A DNA stretch of 64,000 nt, from positions 22,107,001 through 22,171,000 of the forward strand of contig NC_091674.1 of assembly GCF_042453785.1 (NCBI RefSeq), given 5' to 3'. This DNA comes from Malus domestica (Eukaryota; Streptophyta; Magnoliopsida; Rosales; Rosaceae). Positions 23,999 to 36,885 of this stretch are shown one piece after another (positions within the stretch are counted from its first letter, which is position 1; each line of letters begins with the position of its first letter). A program made the translations under genes and the position numbers. Below the pieces are notes generated by a model, which had not been told where the DNA came from, ran no database searches, and worked only from the letters and a program-made list of their open reading frames with translations.

Positions 23999-26759
23999 CC
24001 TTTAAAAATTGAATAGTCACCTTTTCTTTCGCTAATCATTTGTAGAACCTGCACCCGCCGATCCAACGTTGCACTCTTCTCCTCCACCACGCACCCAAAA
24101 CTTTGGTGTCACAACCACTAATCCGGGCTTCCGGGTGGTCCCTTAAGGCATCCACCACTACTTTCGTCATAAAAGATTTTGGTCCCAACTTGGGTCAGCT
24201 ATATAGGAATAAACTCCACATTGTAATAAGTTATAAATTTTTTTGGTCCATCTTAAGGAAACTTGCCTACACATAGTAATAATTATCAATAAGTCCAAAA
24301 ACATGCAATGCCAAATAAAAGTTTAAGATGAATGAAAATATCTAGCTAAGGTTGTTTGAAAACAGTACATTATTTTTTAGGGTTTATGCCACATCTTTGA
24401 GCTTGTGGGTACACAATACCACTTCAACATGGATATCTTCTTGTTGAAGCCAAAATGTTTATAGCTTTTCAAGTATGTTTACAACTTCTTGGCTTAAAAC
24501 TTTTGGTGTTTCTAGAGATTAAGTGTCACATTTTAGAAATTGGCATGATCTACTACTAATGTGGTTCTTTGTATATATTAAGGATACAAAAAAGAATATT
24601 TTTTGCCTTGTTTTTATTAACACCTCACATCTTTATGTACCCACATCTAAAATGTGCCTAAACAATTCTAAATTTGTCCTCTATTTTTTTGAAGCCACCA
24701 CATCCCCATAAACAAATGATGGCAAAAAAGCTAGCTCGACGGCCACGGGCCACCCATATAAGAGGTATCTGTCATTGATATCGACACAGCCAAAAACCCC
24801 CCACGTCGCGGAAATTGGCAACTAAGATCGACTCTCTAACAAACCGAGAATTGCCAAACACTCTTGATTCACACACCCCATCTCCCAATTCCCTATTACC
24901 TACAGGCGAGTGGCTGGTGATTGGATATATATATATATGGAGAGAGAACATGGTGAGTGGCTGGGATTGTTTGCCCAGACACTGTGGTGGTTGGCAGCTG
25001 GCATAAGGGGGTGGATGGGGTTTATTTTGGATTTCAGAACTTAATTCGTCAGGGTAAAAACGGAAATTTAACTGAAAAAATAAAATTATGGGGTATATTC
25101 ATAAGATTGTGGGGTGTTAATAGAATTAACTACTTCTCTATTAAATAATAACGTCTATATAGTAATAAAATTAATTTGGTCCCCAACATTATAGCTATAT
25201 TTACTGTATATACATCCAAATCCTATATAGTTACAATGTTTTTTATAGTTCTAATCTTAAGTTATGTACAACTTTTATGTATAGTTAATAATCTGCATGT
25301 TATAATATTAATATATGACAATATTGATATTTTATGAACCTTAGGATATATTATTTATGGGAACTAATATTAGATTAGTTGAAGGAGCTAATATACTTGT
25401 AGACCAAAAATATGATATTGTTATTAATATATATACACGCGTTACAACAATACATTATGTCGTTTAGCTTATTGGTTAATTTGTTTTCTAATAAAATTTT
25501 GGTTAAATTTTTGTTAATAAAATTTTAATATAATAGGGGCGACCGGCGTGGGCTATGAAAAGTAATGATCCCCTTTGCCACCTGTAACTATCACTAACAA
25601 CACAAAGCGGTTTGACTAACGGGATTTTTACAATGCTTTGAAGTATAGGATACTAATTTTTGTACCCTTAGATCACTATTTTAAAAATACAAAAATTAAA
25701 ATGTAACGGTTAAAAAGTTCAAAAAATATCATATACTTCAGAATACCATAGAGTTTTTAAATGACTATAACGCAAAAGAATAATGCAATTAATGGACACT
25801 TACAAATTTCTCAAATTCATGGGACAAAAAGAGGAGTTTTGTACCTTGAACAAATATGATTATATCCATAACTCACTCAACATCTATTACTAGAAGAATA
25901 TATTCTATCGGGTTATTTGTATACGGCAACACACTCACATGAGATCAACTTTTCTGCATATATGTCTTTTTTTTTCTTTTTTATTTTTTTTACTGAGGAT
26001 GATGAAAGATTATGCGAGTCAAACTACTCTTAAAATTTGGTCATTGAACTACAAAAGTAGCCTTACTTTATAACACGCACAAAGCGGTCAGAAAGAAATA
26101 AGACCCGGAATTTAGTCATCAACTATAAAAGTAAGCTACTTCCTTCCCGCTAATAACAATTAAAAAGAGCTAACTTTCTTATAAAACGAGCGTCTCCAAA
26201 ATTTTATTTAAAGAAACAAACAACGGGTTACAAGACAAAAGCCAAGACATACAAATCCCGAACCTATCTCATGTGAGTGTAGCCGCACAAATAAAATTTC
26301 CATTGACCCCGTTACACCGGCCAAAACTGTTAGTGTATGATGTTGAACCCAAAATTAGGCCACTTTGTACTTCAAGAATTGACATCCTTGAGAAGGAAGC
26401 TCACTGGGCATAGACGGTGTACTTTCTACATCAGTGTAGACTTCATATGATTTTGGAAAATCCCATCAGATGTGCCCACTTCACCTGTCAAAAATTGCAT
26501 TTCGGCTGTACCACTGACCACAGAGAATTCCTCAAGCAGTTGATTACAAATTTGAACAACTGCAAATTAAATAGGTAACTGATATGTAATCGATCAATTG
26601 TCTTGATGGTTATGATTTTTTTTTTTTTTCAACTGAGTGCATTTTGGGTACAAACCTTCTCTCTTTTCTTTAGTATAAATTAGTTTAGAATATCGATGTA
26701 ATGCAAAATATTCAAAGTGAACATGTATAACTCATATACATTGGAGAGCATATTAGTTT

Positions 26760-27105
26760 TGTGTGTTCAAATACCATCACCCGACGTACCCATATGTACG
26801 AAAGAAAGTTGAGTTTCACCATAAAATCAATTGACAATTAGTCCCTTCTTTCTTAATGTAGGATTTACTCTCAACATGCCCCTTCATGTGTGACGAATTT
26901 TAAAGCCTAACATACGAAAAACACAATCGGGTGATTTGCAACACGTGTGACTGTTGGGTTCGATATATGAGACATGCTTTGGTACTATAAAGAAAATTAA
27001 GGTTCGACCATAAAACTAATTGACAATATGAGATGTAATCCAATCTCTTATAAGCACATCAAAAGTCCCTCTTTTTTTTCTAATGTGAGAATTATTCTCA
27101 ACATG
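26760..27105. repeat. Dispersed degenerate repeat, copy A
   Basis: Repeated phrases of the type agttgagtttcaccataaaa, attgacaatta and ttattctcaacatgc resemble a stretch at about 39950-40385 (gttgaggttccaccataaag, ttgagaatgaatattacatt). These could be remnants of one dispersed family, but the ends cannot be defined. Confidence 0.4.
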
Positions 27106-27112
27106 CATGTAC

Positions 27113-27277
27113 GGATCCCTTCCACCTAATTCTCTTCATCAAATAATCCAAACCCTTGAAATTTGATCCAATGGCTAAAAACAGAGGTTCACTTTAAAAG
27201 TTATAATAATTTTAACCGTTTGATCAAATTTCAAAGACCTGAAGTGTTTGATGGGGAGAATTAGATGGAAGAGATTC
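27113..27277. mobile_element. GGATCCCTTCC MITE, copy 1
   Basis: Starts ggatcccttccacctaattc and ends inverted as gaattagatggaagagattc. The centre (gtycactttaaaagttataa) is shared with the copy at 39624-39788. Confidence 0.65.
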
Positions 27278-28193
27278 GGAGATGATTCATTTCCATATGT
27301 TGGTGATCTTATTCCAAATCGATTTTCCAACCACGTAATGTTAGGTTTACCTGTGATAAGATAACACATTGCCCGAAGAACTGAACACACAGAAGAATGA
27401 AAAATCTTATTAGTGCTTAACAGGTGTAGGGTGTGAATGTCATCTCATCTCTGCAAATGGAAAAGTTACTACTTACAAACCCTAAGTGTACCTGCTGCAC
27501 ATCCAATAACTGTTTTAGGCTTCTTGGCCAGAAATTCTATCACCAAGACAACTCTAATGTCGCATTTATTTAATGAGTGCATGCTGCCGGTTCAAAATAT
27601 GAAGATAAAAAGTTTTATTGTGATAGGAGGTCCTTAAAAGTGCAATAAATCGGGAACGAAGTAGATACTAAAGAAAGGCTGTGGAGTGGCTGTGCCACTA
27701 AGATGGTGTCTTCATTACAATACAGATTTGCCCTTGTCAGTGCATCTCGAATCCAAAAATTTATTTTATATTCGTATTCTTGTATCTGGGTCTAAAAGTA
27801 AAGAAAGATATACATAAAACAAGTTCACGGTCAAATAATGTCTTGATCTACTAATACAATAACAAGTGTGAATCTCACTGCACAGTATATGAGTATAGAT
27901 TGTACAGTGTATAAGTCTCCATTAGAGATCTTTTGATCCAAACTCACTCCTTTGACATTCTCTTCCCTCTAACCTTTAGGCCCACAATTTGAGCTCCTTA
28001 ATTAAAAGCAATCTCAAATCTAGATTTGGTAGGATGAAGCAGATTTGAGTTTTCCTTGTATTCTTAATTCTCCGATCAAGGAGAGCAACTTACAAAAAAC
28101 ATATACACTGTCATTTTGGGATCTCAATTTGATAATATACTTACACATGTCAATAAATAATTATCCAAGACGCGACATGACACTAAACATGTT

Positions 28194-28483
28194 GTGCGTT
28201 TGGTACGCAGACGGGACGGGACGGAACGGGACGGGACGGGACGGGACGGGACGGAACGAATGTGTAATTTTTGAAAAAGACATGGGGTATATTTGTCTTA
28301 AAATGGTAAAACATTGTGTTCCACAGACGTGGAACAAACCCGTTCCAGGGGGGGAGGTGGAACGCAAAAACACTCAAAATCTGTCCCGTGGAACAGCCCG
28401 TTCCACCCATTTTTGGCGCACCAAACGCGGGACGGAACGCCTCGTCCCGTTCCGTCCCGTCCCGTCCCACGTACCAAACGCAC
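28194..28483. mobile_element. TIR element with GGGAC minisatellite arms
   Basis: The ends gtgcgtttggtacg (28194) and cgtaccaaacgcac (to 28483) are exact inverted repeats. Inside each end lies a (GGGAC)n/(GGAAC)n array, at 28211-28258 and, inverted, at 28433-28470. The centre has short arms around cccgttcca. No target duplication is evident. The 153-codon frame through it is just the repeat read as codons. Confidence 0.75.
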
Positions 28484-28757
28484 CCACAAGTCCTCCCAAC
28501 TCATAAAAATGGAAAGAAAAAAATAAACCCAACTTGCGAACTAGTTTCCATCCAAAGGGCATCAAACAGTTCAAAGTTGGAAAGAAAGAATTTTCTCCAT
28601 ATTTTCTGACTCAAGATTCTCTGTGCAATGATTAAATTAATCATATACCAACTGTCCCAGGGGCATAAATAATAGCAAAAATGGGGCAGCAGGTTTTTGT
28701 TTAACCAACTTTCTGTTAACTCATACACATTTACATCACAATCAAACGTGCCAAGTT

Positions 28758-31700
28758 TCAGAAACTAGTGTGCCAAATAGCTTCATCACCTTCCCCACAT
28801 CGCTCATGCACCTCCTCCATTCTCTCCACCGATTTGCATATGCCGCTGCAGCTCCAGTCGAACGATGCAGCACAAGGATTTCCTGCTTGAGCTTTCCACT
28901 CACACTCTATGAGAAAGTTAAGATAGTTCCGAGTTATATACAGTTGCTTAATAATATCCAAAATGAACTAATCATAATGTGATATTTTTGTGTGGCTTTC
29001 CGGAAAAGTACTTATTTTAATGAGAGCTTTTAATAACCAATCAGATGAGATTTCTTCTCAATGGAACAATCAACTAATTATGTAGAAATGCAAAAAGCAT
29101 CAATCTTGATGGCATATGGATAAATAAACGAACTGGTTAATGTCTTGAAGTGGAGATAAATCACATTGCCAAGAACTTACCAGGAGGAGTTCCACAGCAA
29201 AGGCTTCGCTCGTCAATGTGCTCAACATCAAGACCAATAAACCAAGAACCCAAAGAGACATCCTCATTTGCATATTTGTGAAGTATGTGGCTAAAGTGGA
29301 AAACGGGAACTTTTCAAAGTTATATGGGAAGAAAAAAATGTAGAATATTTTTTGTGCGTTTAAGAAAAAAACCAGAGCAAAATGAGACTGCATAAGAGCA
29401 CTTACTGATGCACTGAAATGTAAGTTGCTAAATCTTTGGAAATTGCGTATATTTGACCTGTTGCGTGGCGAAAATACTTATTTCCCTCCTCTCCGAATTT
29501 CCAATATTCCGGTTCATGGTACTTGACCCCCCTATCAAAATAGGTACAGATGAATGACGAACATAAATTAAACAAGAGAGATGCACAACATTTGGCTGCT
29601 TACTTATTCGCCAGGACAGGTCCAGACTTCATGCAACCGATATATGTACGAGGTTTTGATCTATGACGGGCCAAAGTAGAACCAACCATTCCTGTCAAAT
29701 ATTGAAATTAATTTAGTGTCGCAGATTCTCTAACAATTGTTTCGTTCCCTTATTTCCATAGCAGAAACAGCTGAATTAAAATATATACACACTAACCAAG
29801 ATTTATGTGCACATCATCATCAACCTTGATATAAAAGTCAGCATCCCACTTAGAGACAGCCGCCGTAAAATATATTTGGGTTTTTGACGACAACTCACGA
29901 TATCCTTCTATGTGATTCTGCATACATACAATGGTAAACAATACATCAGGTCCACCGAAGTGATATGAAGTTTGAACCAAAGGACAATCTAGATCTTAAA
30001 ACAACTAACTAACAAAAGCCGACAAAAAGAGTTGCAGAATTTTGTTCCCCTGATTGGTCCCAAGACAATATATATGCATCAAGCATTGCACGAGTCTCCA
30101 AACAACTAACTGGAGATAACAGGTAATTTGGCCCTAGGCACTGAGTTACTTACCAGTCGGAAAAAATCCTTATGTTTTTCCTCTTCTGCCTCAATGGCAC
30201 GATCCAAAACGCCTCCTGTAGTTGCACTGATGGCAAAAAAGGAACCAGTAAGTTTTGTTAAAATTTTCTTTCTGAAGCAAGCAGTTTATTAAGCTAGTCA
30301 CTTGCAATATAAAGTCTACCTGTGTCCAATAACAAACCGCATTATAATTCCCTTTTCTTCCTCTAACTTCTTTAACTCATCCCCTGGAAAAGTGATAAAC
30401 TAATAAGTTATGTGTGTGTGCATATGTATATGCGTATTTCTTATAACAGCAATGCCGGCAACTAATCTTTTAGTGAGAGAAATGAATATTGAAAATTTGG
30501 ATTTCAACCTTGTGGCATCCATGTTTCCCTGATTGACTCCCTTCGTTTTCGGCTGCTAAAGGCAGTCATGATTCCCATCACAAAGAAAACCTTCTGGCGC
30601 TCTTTCAATGGCTCACCTCCTGGTTTTATCACCATAGGAGATCCTTCATCATTTCCATATTTGGAAGATCTAGCTGTCGCTAGCTGGACCTCCAATGTGG
30701 AAATTGTCTTATCCAATGCCCTGGAAAAAAATGTAACATAAATTTCAATAACATACCAATATTAATGAGTATATATTTGAAATACGAAAAATGATTGTGA
30801 GCTCTTATGAGATTTCTTCAACAAATAATAGAAGGATAAGGGAAGATACATGATCACATCATGTGTTTGCGAGACTTGAGAAAGGATGTCTCCTACGCCA
30901 TTAGCGGCCTCCTGCAGCAGAACGGATAAATTATTAACGAGTTACCACAGAAATGGAGCTAATAAATATTTGAATCTTGTAACTTGCCTTCTTCTCACAA
31001 TTAGCTATGGGATGCAGAACTCTTCTTGATTGATCTTTCTCCAGTGGTGCAGCCTCCTCATCAATTTTCTCTGGATCGGGAACACCCCAAAACCTGCAAG
31101 ATAAACATCAGCAACTGACCGATGCATGTGTACTTAGAAAAGAACACTATGAACCAGACAACATAATCTCATGCCAAATGAGTTGGATAGATTAAAACAA
31201 TTTTGTTTCCTTGCAATTTACAGTTCAACTCTCATACTTTACTGTATGGTAGTATAGTTAAGTTAAATCCTTAGCTTTCTAAGGCCATCCAATATCCTCT
31301 CGTCACATTCATGTGATTTGGGTACCATAGTTGGGCTTCACCAGCCAAGTGTCTCGAGGGCGTTGGACTTTCGTGGTGATGATCAACAGTCGCCTTATAT
31401 TTCTATGAAATATCAGAGATATAGGAGATTTGGCTCCAAATCGACTATTAAATCTATTGGCAGATTTGAAAATGTAGTATATAAATTACCAATCAACAGA
31501 GCAAAGCTAAGCAAACCAAGAGTAATTCTATTGGGTGCATCATTCGTCTTCAAGTTGCCAGCTTCTCACGGACTCCACTGGCTAGAAATCTCTTTCAGCA
31601 CCACTGAACTTTGTCAACCGGCTGCCATTATTTACCATCCAAAGGAGTTAACTCGAAACCATTTTCCTAGTGCCTGGTCTCCAACTTAAAATCGATCAAC

Positions 31701-32300
31701 CAGCTCCCCAAAGTTCTACGAAACTCGAAAAATCTGCTTTCCGGCCAAATGAACACCCAAATATCATGGAGAAGTCCATATCCAATCAGAGTTAACCTCT
31801 CAGATTCCAACGCTAAACATCACTGAATCTACTACTTTCCACACTAAAAAGCCAATAGATCACAATATATTCATTACGCCAATTCATGTAACTTTAAATT
31901 ACGACCAAGATTTAGCACCCATTAGTCCAATTGGAAACTTAAGTACAATTCAAAATTACCAAATAGATAGCAAACATCCTAAATTTCAAACAATGGTGCC
32001 AATAGAACTTGAATCCAGAAACCAGAGCATCATTTGCAAAAAGCAGCAAAATGGTCGAAAAAAAGAAAGCTCATTTGCAGCAAACAACATTAAAAGAATG
32101 AAAATTTACAATCCCCATTAGACTGAGAAGCAAATCTAGAAGCTGTGACAACCACCTCAGCACAAGATCTTAGAGAGAGAGAGAGAGAGACAGAACCTGT
32201 TGACAACAAGAACACCGAGGAAGAAGCTGGCAATGCAGAAGAGAGAAACCCATCTGGCGGGGACTCCATTGCCGACCTTGTGAGGTCTGCTGAGACCCAT
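28758..32300 (-). CDS. Beta-1,3-galactosyltransferase (GT31), eleven exons
   Basis: Exons: 32300-32197, 31093-30988, 30911-30850, 30720-30509, 30383-30320, 30226-30154, 29917-29797, 29691-29604, 29531-29406, 29290-29181 and 28906-28758. Phases agree throughout, giving 404 aa. This is a type II Golgi enzyme: a short cytosolic tail, a membrane anchor at ~17-36 ([16 protein letters not shown]), an N-terminal DUF4094-like stem, then the galactosyltransferase fold. The fold carries [28 protein letters not shown], the metal/UDP-binding DDD at ~240-242 ([12 protein letters not shown]), [11 protein letters not shown], and [18 protein letters not shown] near 328-345. It ends in a Cys-containing tail. 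The family transfers galactose from UDP-Gal in beta-1,3 linkage onto arabinogalactan or N-glycan acceptors; the acceptor here is unknown. Length matches Arabidopsis B3GALT relatives. Intron 2 uses a GC donor. No break was seen. Confidence 0.93.
32173..32190. repeat. (GA)n microsatellite in intron 1 of the galactosyltransferase
   Basis: A gagagagagagagagaga run sits about 6 bp inside intron 1, right after the first-exon donor. On the coding strand it reads as a CT run. Confidence 0.8.
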
Positions 32301-32953
32301 CTGGTCGCAAAAAAGTCCTCAGCTTTAAGGAACCTCCCTTTTGGTTTATGGGAGGAAGCTTTAGGAAGAAGATATGAGCAGCAGCAACCTAGAGAAAGAG
32401 CACAGTTTTTCGTACAGACAGTAACAAAATCATGTCATGAGACAGTGACATACATATTTGAAAAGCAAAAGGAAAAGGAAAGAAATTGATGGAGTTAAGG
32501 AAGGGGCCTTCCCTAAACCTATCAGACACCTTGATCGCTTTATTTTTGTTAAATCGGTTTAAATTTTGAAATCTATCTGGTGAGTTTACACAAATTTAAA
32601 ATTTAAACTTATTTTATGAAAATAGTTAAGGGGTAAATATTACAATTAATTAAAGTTGGCGACTGGTGAAGGCAAAAATACACCCAGTAATTATAATGTC
32701 TCATCTTTTCCGTTGTTCTGTCATGATGGGTAAATAATATTATTCAAAATGTTTTTGAAAATGACAAAAGCCATGGCAGCTTTAAGTCTTTAACTGCCAA
32801 GAATGCCCCTTTATTCTTAAGCAATGGGATGCATTGGCAAATGGCACTGGCCTTACTTTCTGCGCCTTTTGCCCCTCTGTTTTTCTATTTTTATTTTTTA
32901 TTCTTCTCTGTATATTTTCCCAAATGCTCATTTTTTTACAGATTTCCAGTTTA
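32301..32953. other. Upstream region of the galactosyltransferase gene
   Basis: Presumed 5' UTR and promoter on the minus strand, with no other gene seen. No clear TATA box could be assigned. Confidence 0.4.
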
Positions 32954-32961
32954 GTTTAAAA

Positions 32962-33797
32962 TAGGGATGGGCACAGTTTGGTTTGATGCGGTTTTGAGTG
33001 AAACCAAAACCAAAACTGAATTTTTTTGCAGTTCGCTTTGGTGCGGTTTTGAAGCCAAAACCGAAATGAAACCAAACTGTTTGGTTCGGTTCGGTACGGT
33101 TTCAAACGGTTTCGGTTTGATTTTTAAGAAAAAATGTACAATTTGCAATTTAACATATTAATAAGTATTTCCCAGTAGCAATAGGAAAAAAAACATTTGT
33201 TATGTAAACAATTAGCATGTTGCATGCAGTTGTGATGTTAAAACATGTTTGTGCAACAAAAGGGTGTCCCCATATAAGGTATAACATAAAACAAGTTGAA
33301 TAACTTTGAATTCATTAAAGGTGAGCGAAACTTTCATAGTAGGATATGTGATATCATGCTTCAAATGAGTGGACTTCATTAGATGATTGTTCGACTCTTG
33401 ATAACAAGATTAGTCCACCCTTGTATATATATGTGTGTGTGTGGTGTGATGGTATAAATTAAATAACAAAGGTCCTTCAAGTTAATGAACGAAAGAAAGT
33501 GATGAATGATGATATTCTAGTGTGGTTGAGTACATACTAAGTGTATGGATTATAACAAACAACCAATTAAAACATAAAATCTAATATGGACATTTAATTA
33601 AAAGTTTATTAATATTTGCGGTGCGGTTCGGTTTTGGTGCAGTTTTCAAAAGCCAAAACCGAAACCAAACCGTTTTCTATGTTGCGGTTCGGTTTCAAAA
33701 CCAAAACCGTTTCAAAACCGCAAAACCAAACCGTTCGGTGCAGTTCGATTTGGTTTGTGTTTTGGTTTCGGTTTTCGGTTCTAAATGCCCACCCCTA
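32962..33797. mobile_element. hAT-type non-autonomous element, GGTTCGG-rich
   Basis: 836 bp. The ends tagggatgggca and tgcccacccccta-type (tgcccacccct + a) are inverted, and GTTTAAAA is duplicated on both sides (32954-32961, 33798-33805). Both subterminal zones are dense in GGTTTGG, GGTTCGG and CAAAACCG words, arranged as mirror complements (32980-33125 and 33617-33780). The AT-rich middle has no transposase. Confidence 0.88.
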
Positions 33798-33914
33798 GTT
33801 TAAAAGAAGAGTATATATATTTTTCTGCACAATATTGTTTATTTATCAGTTATATCTAAACAATCCAAATAAACATAAATGTTCAAGAAAAATGGAAAAG
33901 TAGTGTGCATCTAC

Positions 33915-34386
33915 CAATGTTCCAAAAGTCTCTGCCTAGGTGTTAGGCGGTTAGCTACCGTAACGATTAATTTCTAGCATTTAAAAATAAGAAAGGGCGT
34001 CCACACTTGCTTAGACATCTGTCTAGTCTGCCTAGACCCATGTAGGCACCCGCCTAGACCATCTAGGTCGCGACTCTCACTTACACATAACTTCCTTTTT
34101 GTACTTTATTTTTTAATAAATTGTAAAAGACTTGTTGGATACGTGGGCGAACACTCATTATATGCTTATTCCTCATGTTTTCAATATATTATAATATTTT
34201 ATTATTTATATGTCATTCTATTTCACACCATATGTATTTTTTAATTAATATTTATTTATATGTTATATAAAAGTTTAATTAAAATTAAAAAAAAAACTGC
34301 ATAGGCCTTCGCTTAGGTCTAGACTCCTAGGCACTTGGCTCCTGCTCGCCATTCAATTTTAACGTCTACCACCTTTTAAAACCTTG
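33915..34386. mobile_element. Non-autonomous TIR element, CAAKG ends
   Basis: The left end caatgttccaaaag and the right end cttttaaaaccttg are imperfect inverted repeats. Flanks gcatctac (33907-33914) and atatctac (34387-34394) look like an 8-bp duplication with two changes. Subterminal words built on CTAGGC/GCCTAG occur at both ends (tctgcctaggtgttagg and gactcctaggcacttgg). Confidence 0.6.
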
Positions 34387-34394
34387 ATATCTAC

Positions 34395-34895
34395 TAATAA
34401 AAAAAAGTTGAAACCTCATAAATTTATATATTGTTTATGTTGACTCTAGTATTGTTGATGTTGAGCAATTTGTCAAGTTATTTAGCACCCCCAATTCTGA
34501 GTACAAGTCCCTATGTAGAAAAACAAAAGCTTATCTAAATGTCTGATGTGAAACCTTTATTTGTGTGTTATAGTAAAGAGATTTTAACATATCACCAACA
34601 CATTATATGAATAGAACACTTATCAAGTGACGATGACCTAATTACGTGAAGATTGTTAGTTATCGCACGTTAGAGGTACTTAGTAGTTGGTAAGTAGCCA
34701 AGTCTTTTCCCCTTGTATGGGAGGTTGTTTTAGTTTTGCCCCATAGGGACAGAGATCATGTTTGTGTAACCAAATTCGAAGTTGGGGTTTCAATAACATT
34801 TCCATTGATCTAAATAAAGAAAGAAAACTTTACTTTGAAGGAGCTCAACATAAAACAAATACAGATTTGTAAACTGAAATAATGCCTAAACCTGA

Positions 34896-34940
<45 letters not shown>

Positions 34941-35465
34941 TTTTGAACAAACGATATTATCTACATTAAGGGGGAAGGAGATGCATTAGTCTCATAATAA
35001 GCTAGTAATAATGTGGTTCAAATTCATCTTTGACGATAATCAAACCTAAAACCTCTTACTTACAAATAAAAAAAAATACCATTAAACCGTATTACTAAAC
35101 AACATCTAACTTTAATTTTGGAACTGCATATATCTAACTTTCTAGACCTTTAGTTTTGGAGCATAGACATAAGCAATCAATGAAGCCGAAGAGGGCAGTC
35201 TGGTCCACATGCAAAAACAGAGATGCGAAGTTGGCCATATACTGTACCTTTTTCTGTAGTAGAATTCAAAACATAAAAGCTGAAAAAGGCAGGTTGGTGA
35301 ATGTTATAGTAAATGTGACCTAAAGTCGAGGGTAATATAGTCCATTTGATGCCAGTGTGTCGAATCAGACATGGAGAGAGACAAGACGACGTGGATGCAT
35401 GATGAAATCATTGATGTTAAAACAAAGAAAAGAAGAGTTCTTTAAGTGGTACTGTGGAGAAGTAG
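34395..35465. other. Gene-free stretch with a microsatellite and a SINE
   Basis: Contains a (TA)n run at about 34899-34932 and a SINE copy at 34933-35100. Nothing else is recognised. Confidence 0.5.
34933..35100 (-). mobile_element. tRNA-derived SINE, copy 2
   Basis: Same family and orientation as the copy at 19648-19805: tail as a T-run at 34933-34944, then aacgatattatctacattaa, then the body with atgtggttcaaattcatctt and the B-box-like end. It sits directly against a (TA)n run. Confidence 0.6.
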
Positions 35466-35473
35466 ATCACCAT

Positions 35474-36885
35474 CAAGGACTGAAAAATCGATATTATAAG
35501 CGAAATATCGTCGATAATATCATTTTTTTTAGACAGCGATATTTTCACACGTTTACACTTAATTATCGTACTAATATCGCGATAATATCGCGATATTAGC
35601 GATATTATCGCGCCGGATCCGTCGTCATCGTCGCAACGGCAGCCGAAAATGAGCAATCCACAATCAGACCCACGCTCAAACCCTGAAAATGAGCAATCTT
35701 CTCTCTGCAATCCACGCTCAGACCCTGAAAAGGAGCAATCCCTGCTCGGATTTGATGGATCTGATCATCTGAGAGCCTCGTACGGCCTAAACAAGGCCTC
35801 CCCTTGCCTGATGGTGCTCGCCGCCGTAGGGAGGTGAGAAAGGGAGGAGGAACGGTCCACAGGTGGTGATGGTGCTCGGCAGAGTGTGCGCCACTGTGGT
35901 GGAGGTCACGGTGGGATGTGTCTGTGCTCTGGGAAGGAGAGTTGTAGAGAAAAGATGAGGGGAGAACCAGAGAAGAAACAAGGAGAGGAATGGGAGAACC
36001 GGAGAAAGAAAAAAAGCAGGAAATGACAGACAGAGAAGTGAAACCCAAGAAAAAAAACCAAAACAAATGGAAAAGAAAGAGTGCAGCGATCATCAATTTT
36101 ACTCTCTAACCAATATGGTCTGATTCTGATCTGAAAATGATACGTCATGATATGACTACTGTTCATGAACAGTAGCTTTCTTCTTTTTTTTTTATTTTTA
36201 TGTTTTTTGGAAACTCAATGCTTTCTTTTCTTTATATACCAGCCACATGATTTGTGGCACAACAAATAAGAAAAATTTATATAAAACAAAAATAAAATAT
36301 TAAAAAATGTGACAAAAATGCCGTTAACAATTACATATGGATGGCATGTGGGTGGCATGTTAACAATTACATGCAAAATTATTTTGGGGATTTATCATTT
36401 GATGACTACTCTTCAAAATACACTTACTCTACACATAGAGATGATGAAGATAGTGACAATTTTGAACCTCATAAGAACTCTATGTGGTACTAAGTCACTC
36501 ATGTATCTTACCATGCAATGTATAAAGTGTAAAATATTGTACTAATTCATTATATATAAATGATTATGGTGTGTTTAAATTTCTTTCATTAATTACTACA
36601 TATTTTCTACACTCATAATGTTTGCCATCTCGCTATATAATTAACTTAAATCAATTAAATCCATCATGCAATGCATTTCCTTCCAATTTTTTTGTGATAA
36701 ACTAATAGATAATTGACTAAATAAACATCCTGCAAAGTTTCAATAAAAATTTCCAAGTTTTTCTTACAATTTCCGTAGTTTTTATTCAATTTTTATCGAT
36801 ATCGATAATATTCCGATATTTCCATCGAAATTTCCGTATTTTTGAACTACCGATATTTCCGATATCATCGATATTTAATACCTTG
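35474..36885. mobile_element. 1.4-kb non-autonomous TIR element, ATATCG-rich, 8-bp TSD
   Basis: Perfect ATCACCAT duplications flank it (35466-35473 and 36886-36893). The ends caaggactgaaaaatcgata and, inverted, caaggtattaaatatcgatg share the first bases and then a CGATAT-rich composition. Both subterminal zones are packed with ATATCG/CGATAT words: 35485-35612 on the left, with cgcgataatatcgcgatatt, and 36795-36875 on the right. The core is GC-richer at 35610-35960 and has no recognised transposase. The 8-bp TSD fits hAT. Confidence 0.85.

Larger units (their letters stand above)
22316..28193. other. Gene-free AT-rich intergenic region
   Basis: No conserved coding or RNA gene is visible. It contains a T-run with a TGCTTTT-rich foldback-like stretch (22320-22530), a duplicated ~31-bp phrase built on ggaattggaattgggaatta at about 23567 and 23643, MITEs at 23878-23998 and 27113-27277, and a degenerate repeat region at about 26760-27105. 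Confidence 0.55.

Noticed and set aside
28045..28609. Several overlapping frames with Gly-Thr-Gly-Arg or Arg-Pro-Val-Pro repeats
   Set aside because: They are GGGAC/GTCCC minisatellite arms read in different frames.
31318..31689. 123-codon + strand frame
   Set aside because: Lies within the 1.1-kb first intron of the minus-strand galactosyltransferase and shows no domain or homologue I recognise.
32145..32489. 114-codon + strand frame
   Set aside because: Antisense to the first exon and promoter side of the galactosyltransferase; its Arg-Glu run is the (GA)n repeat.
35605..36096. 163-codon minus-strand frame rich in Phe, Ser and Leu
   Set aside because: It lies inside a TIR element, has no recognisable domain and no start context; its beginning overlaps the ATATCG arm.
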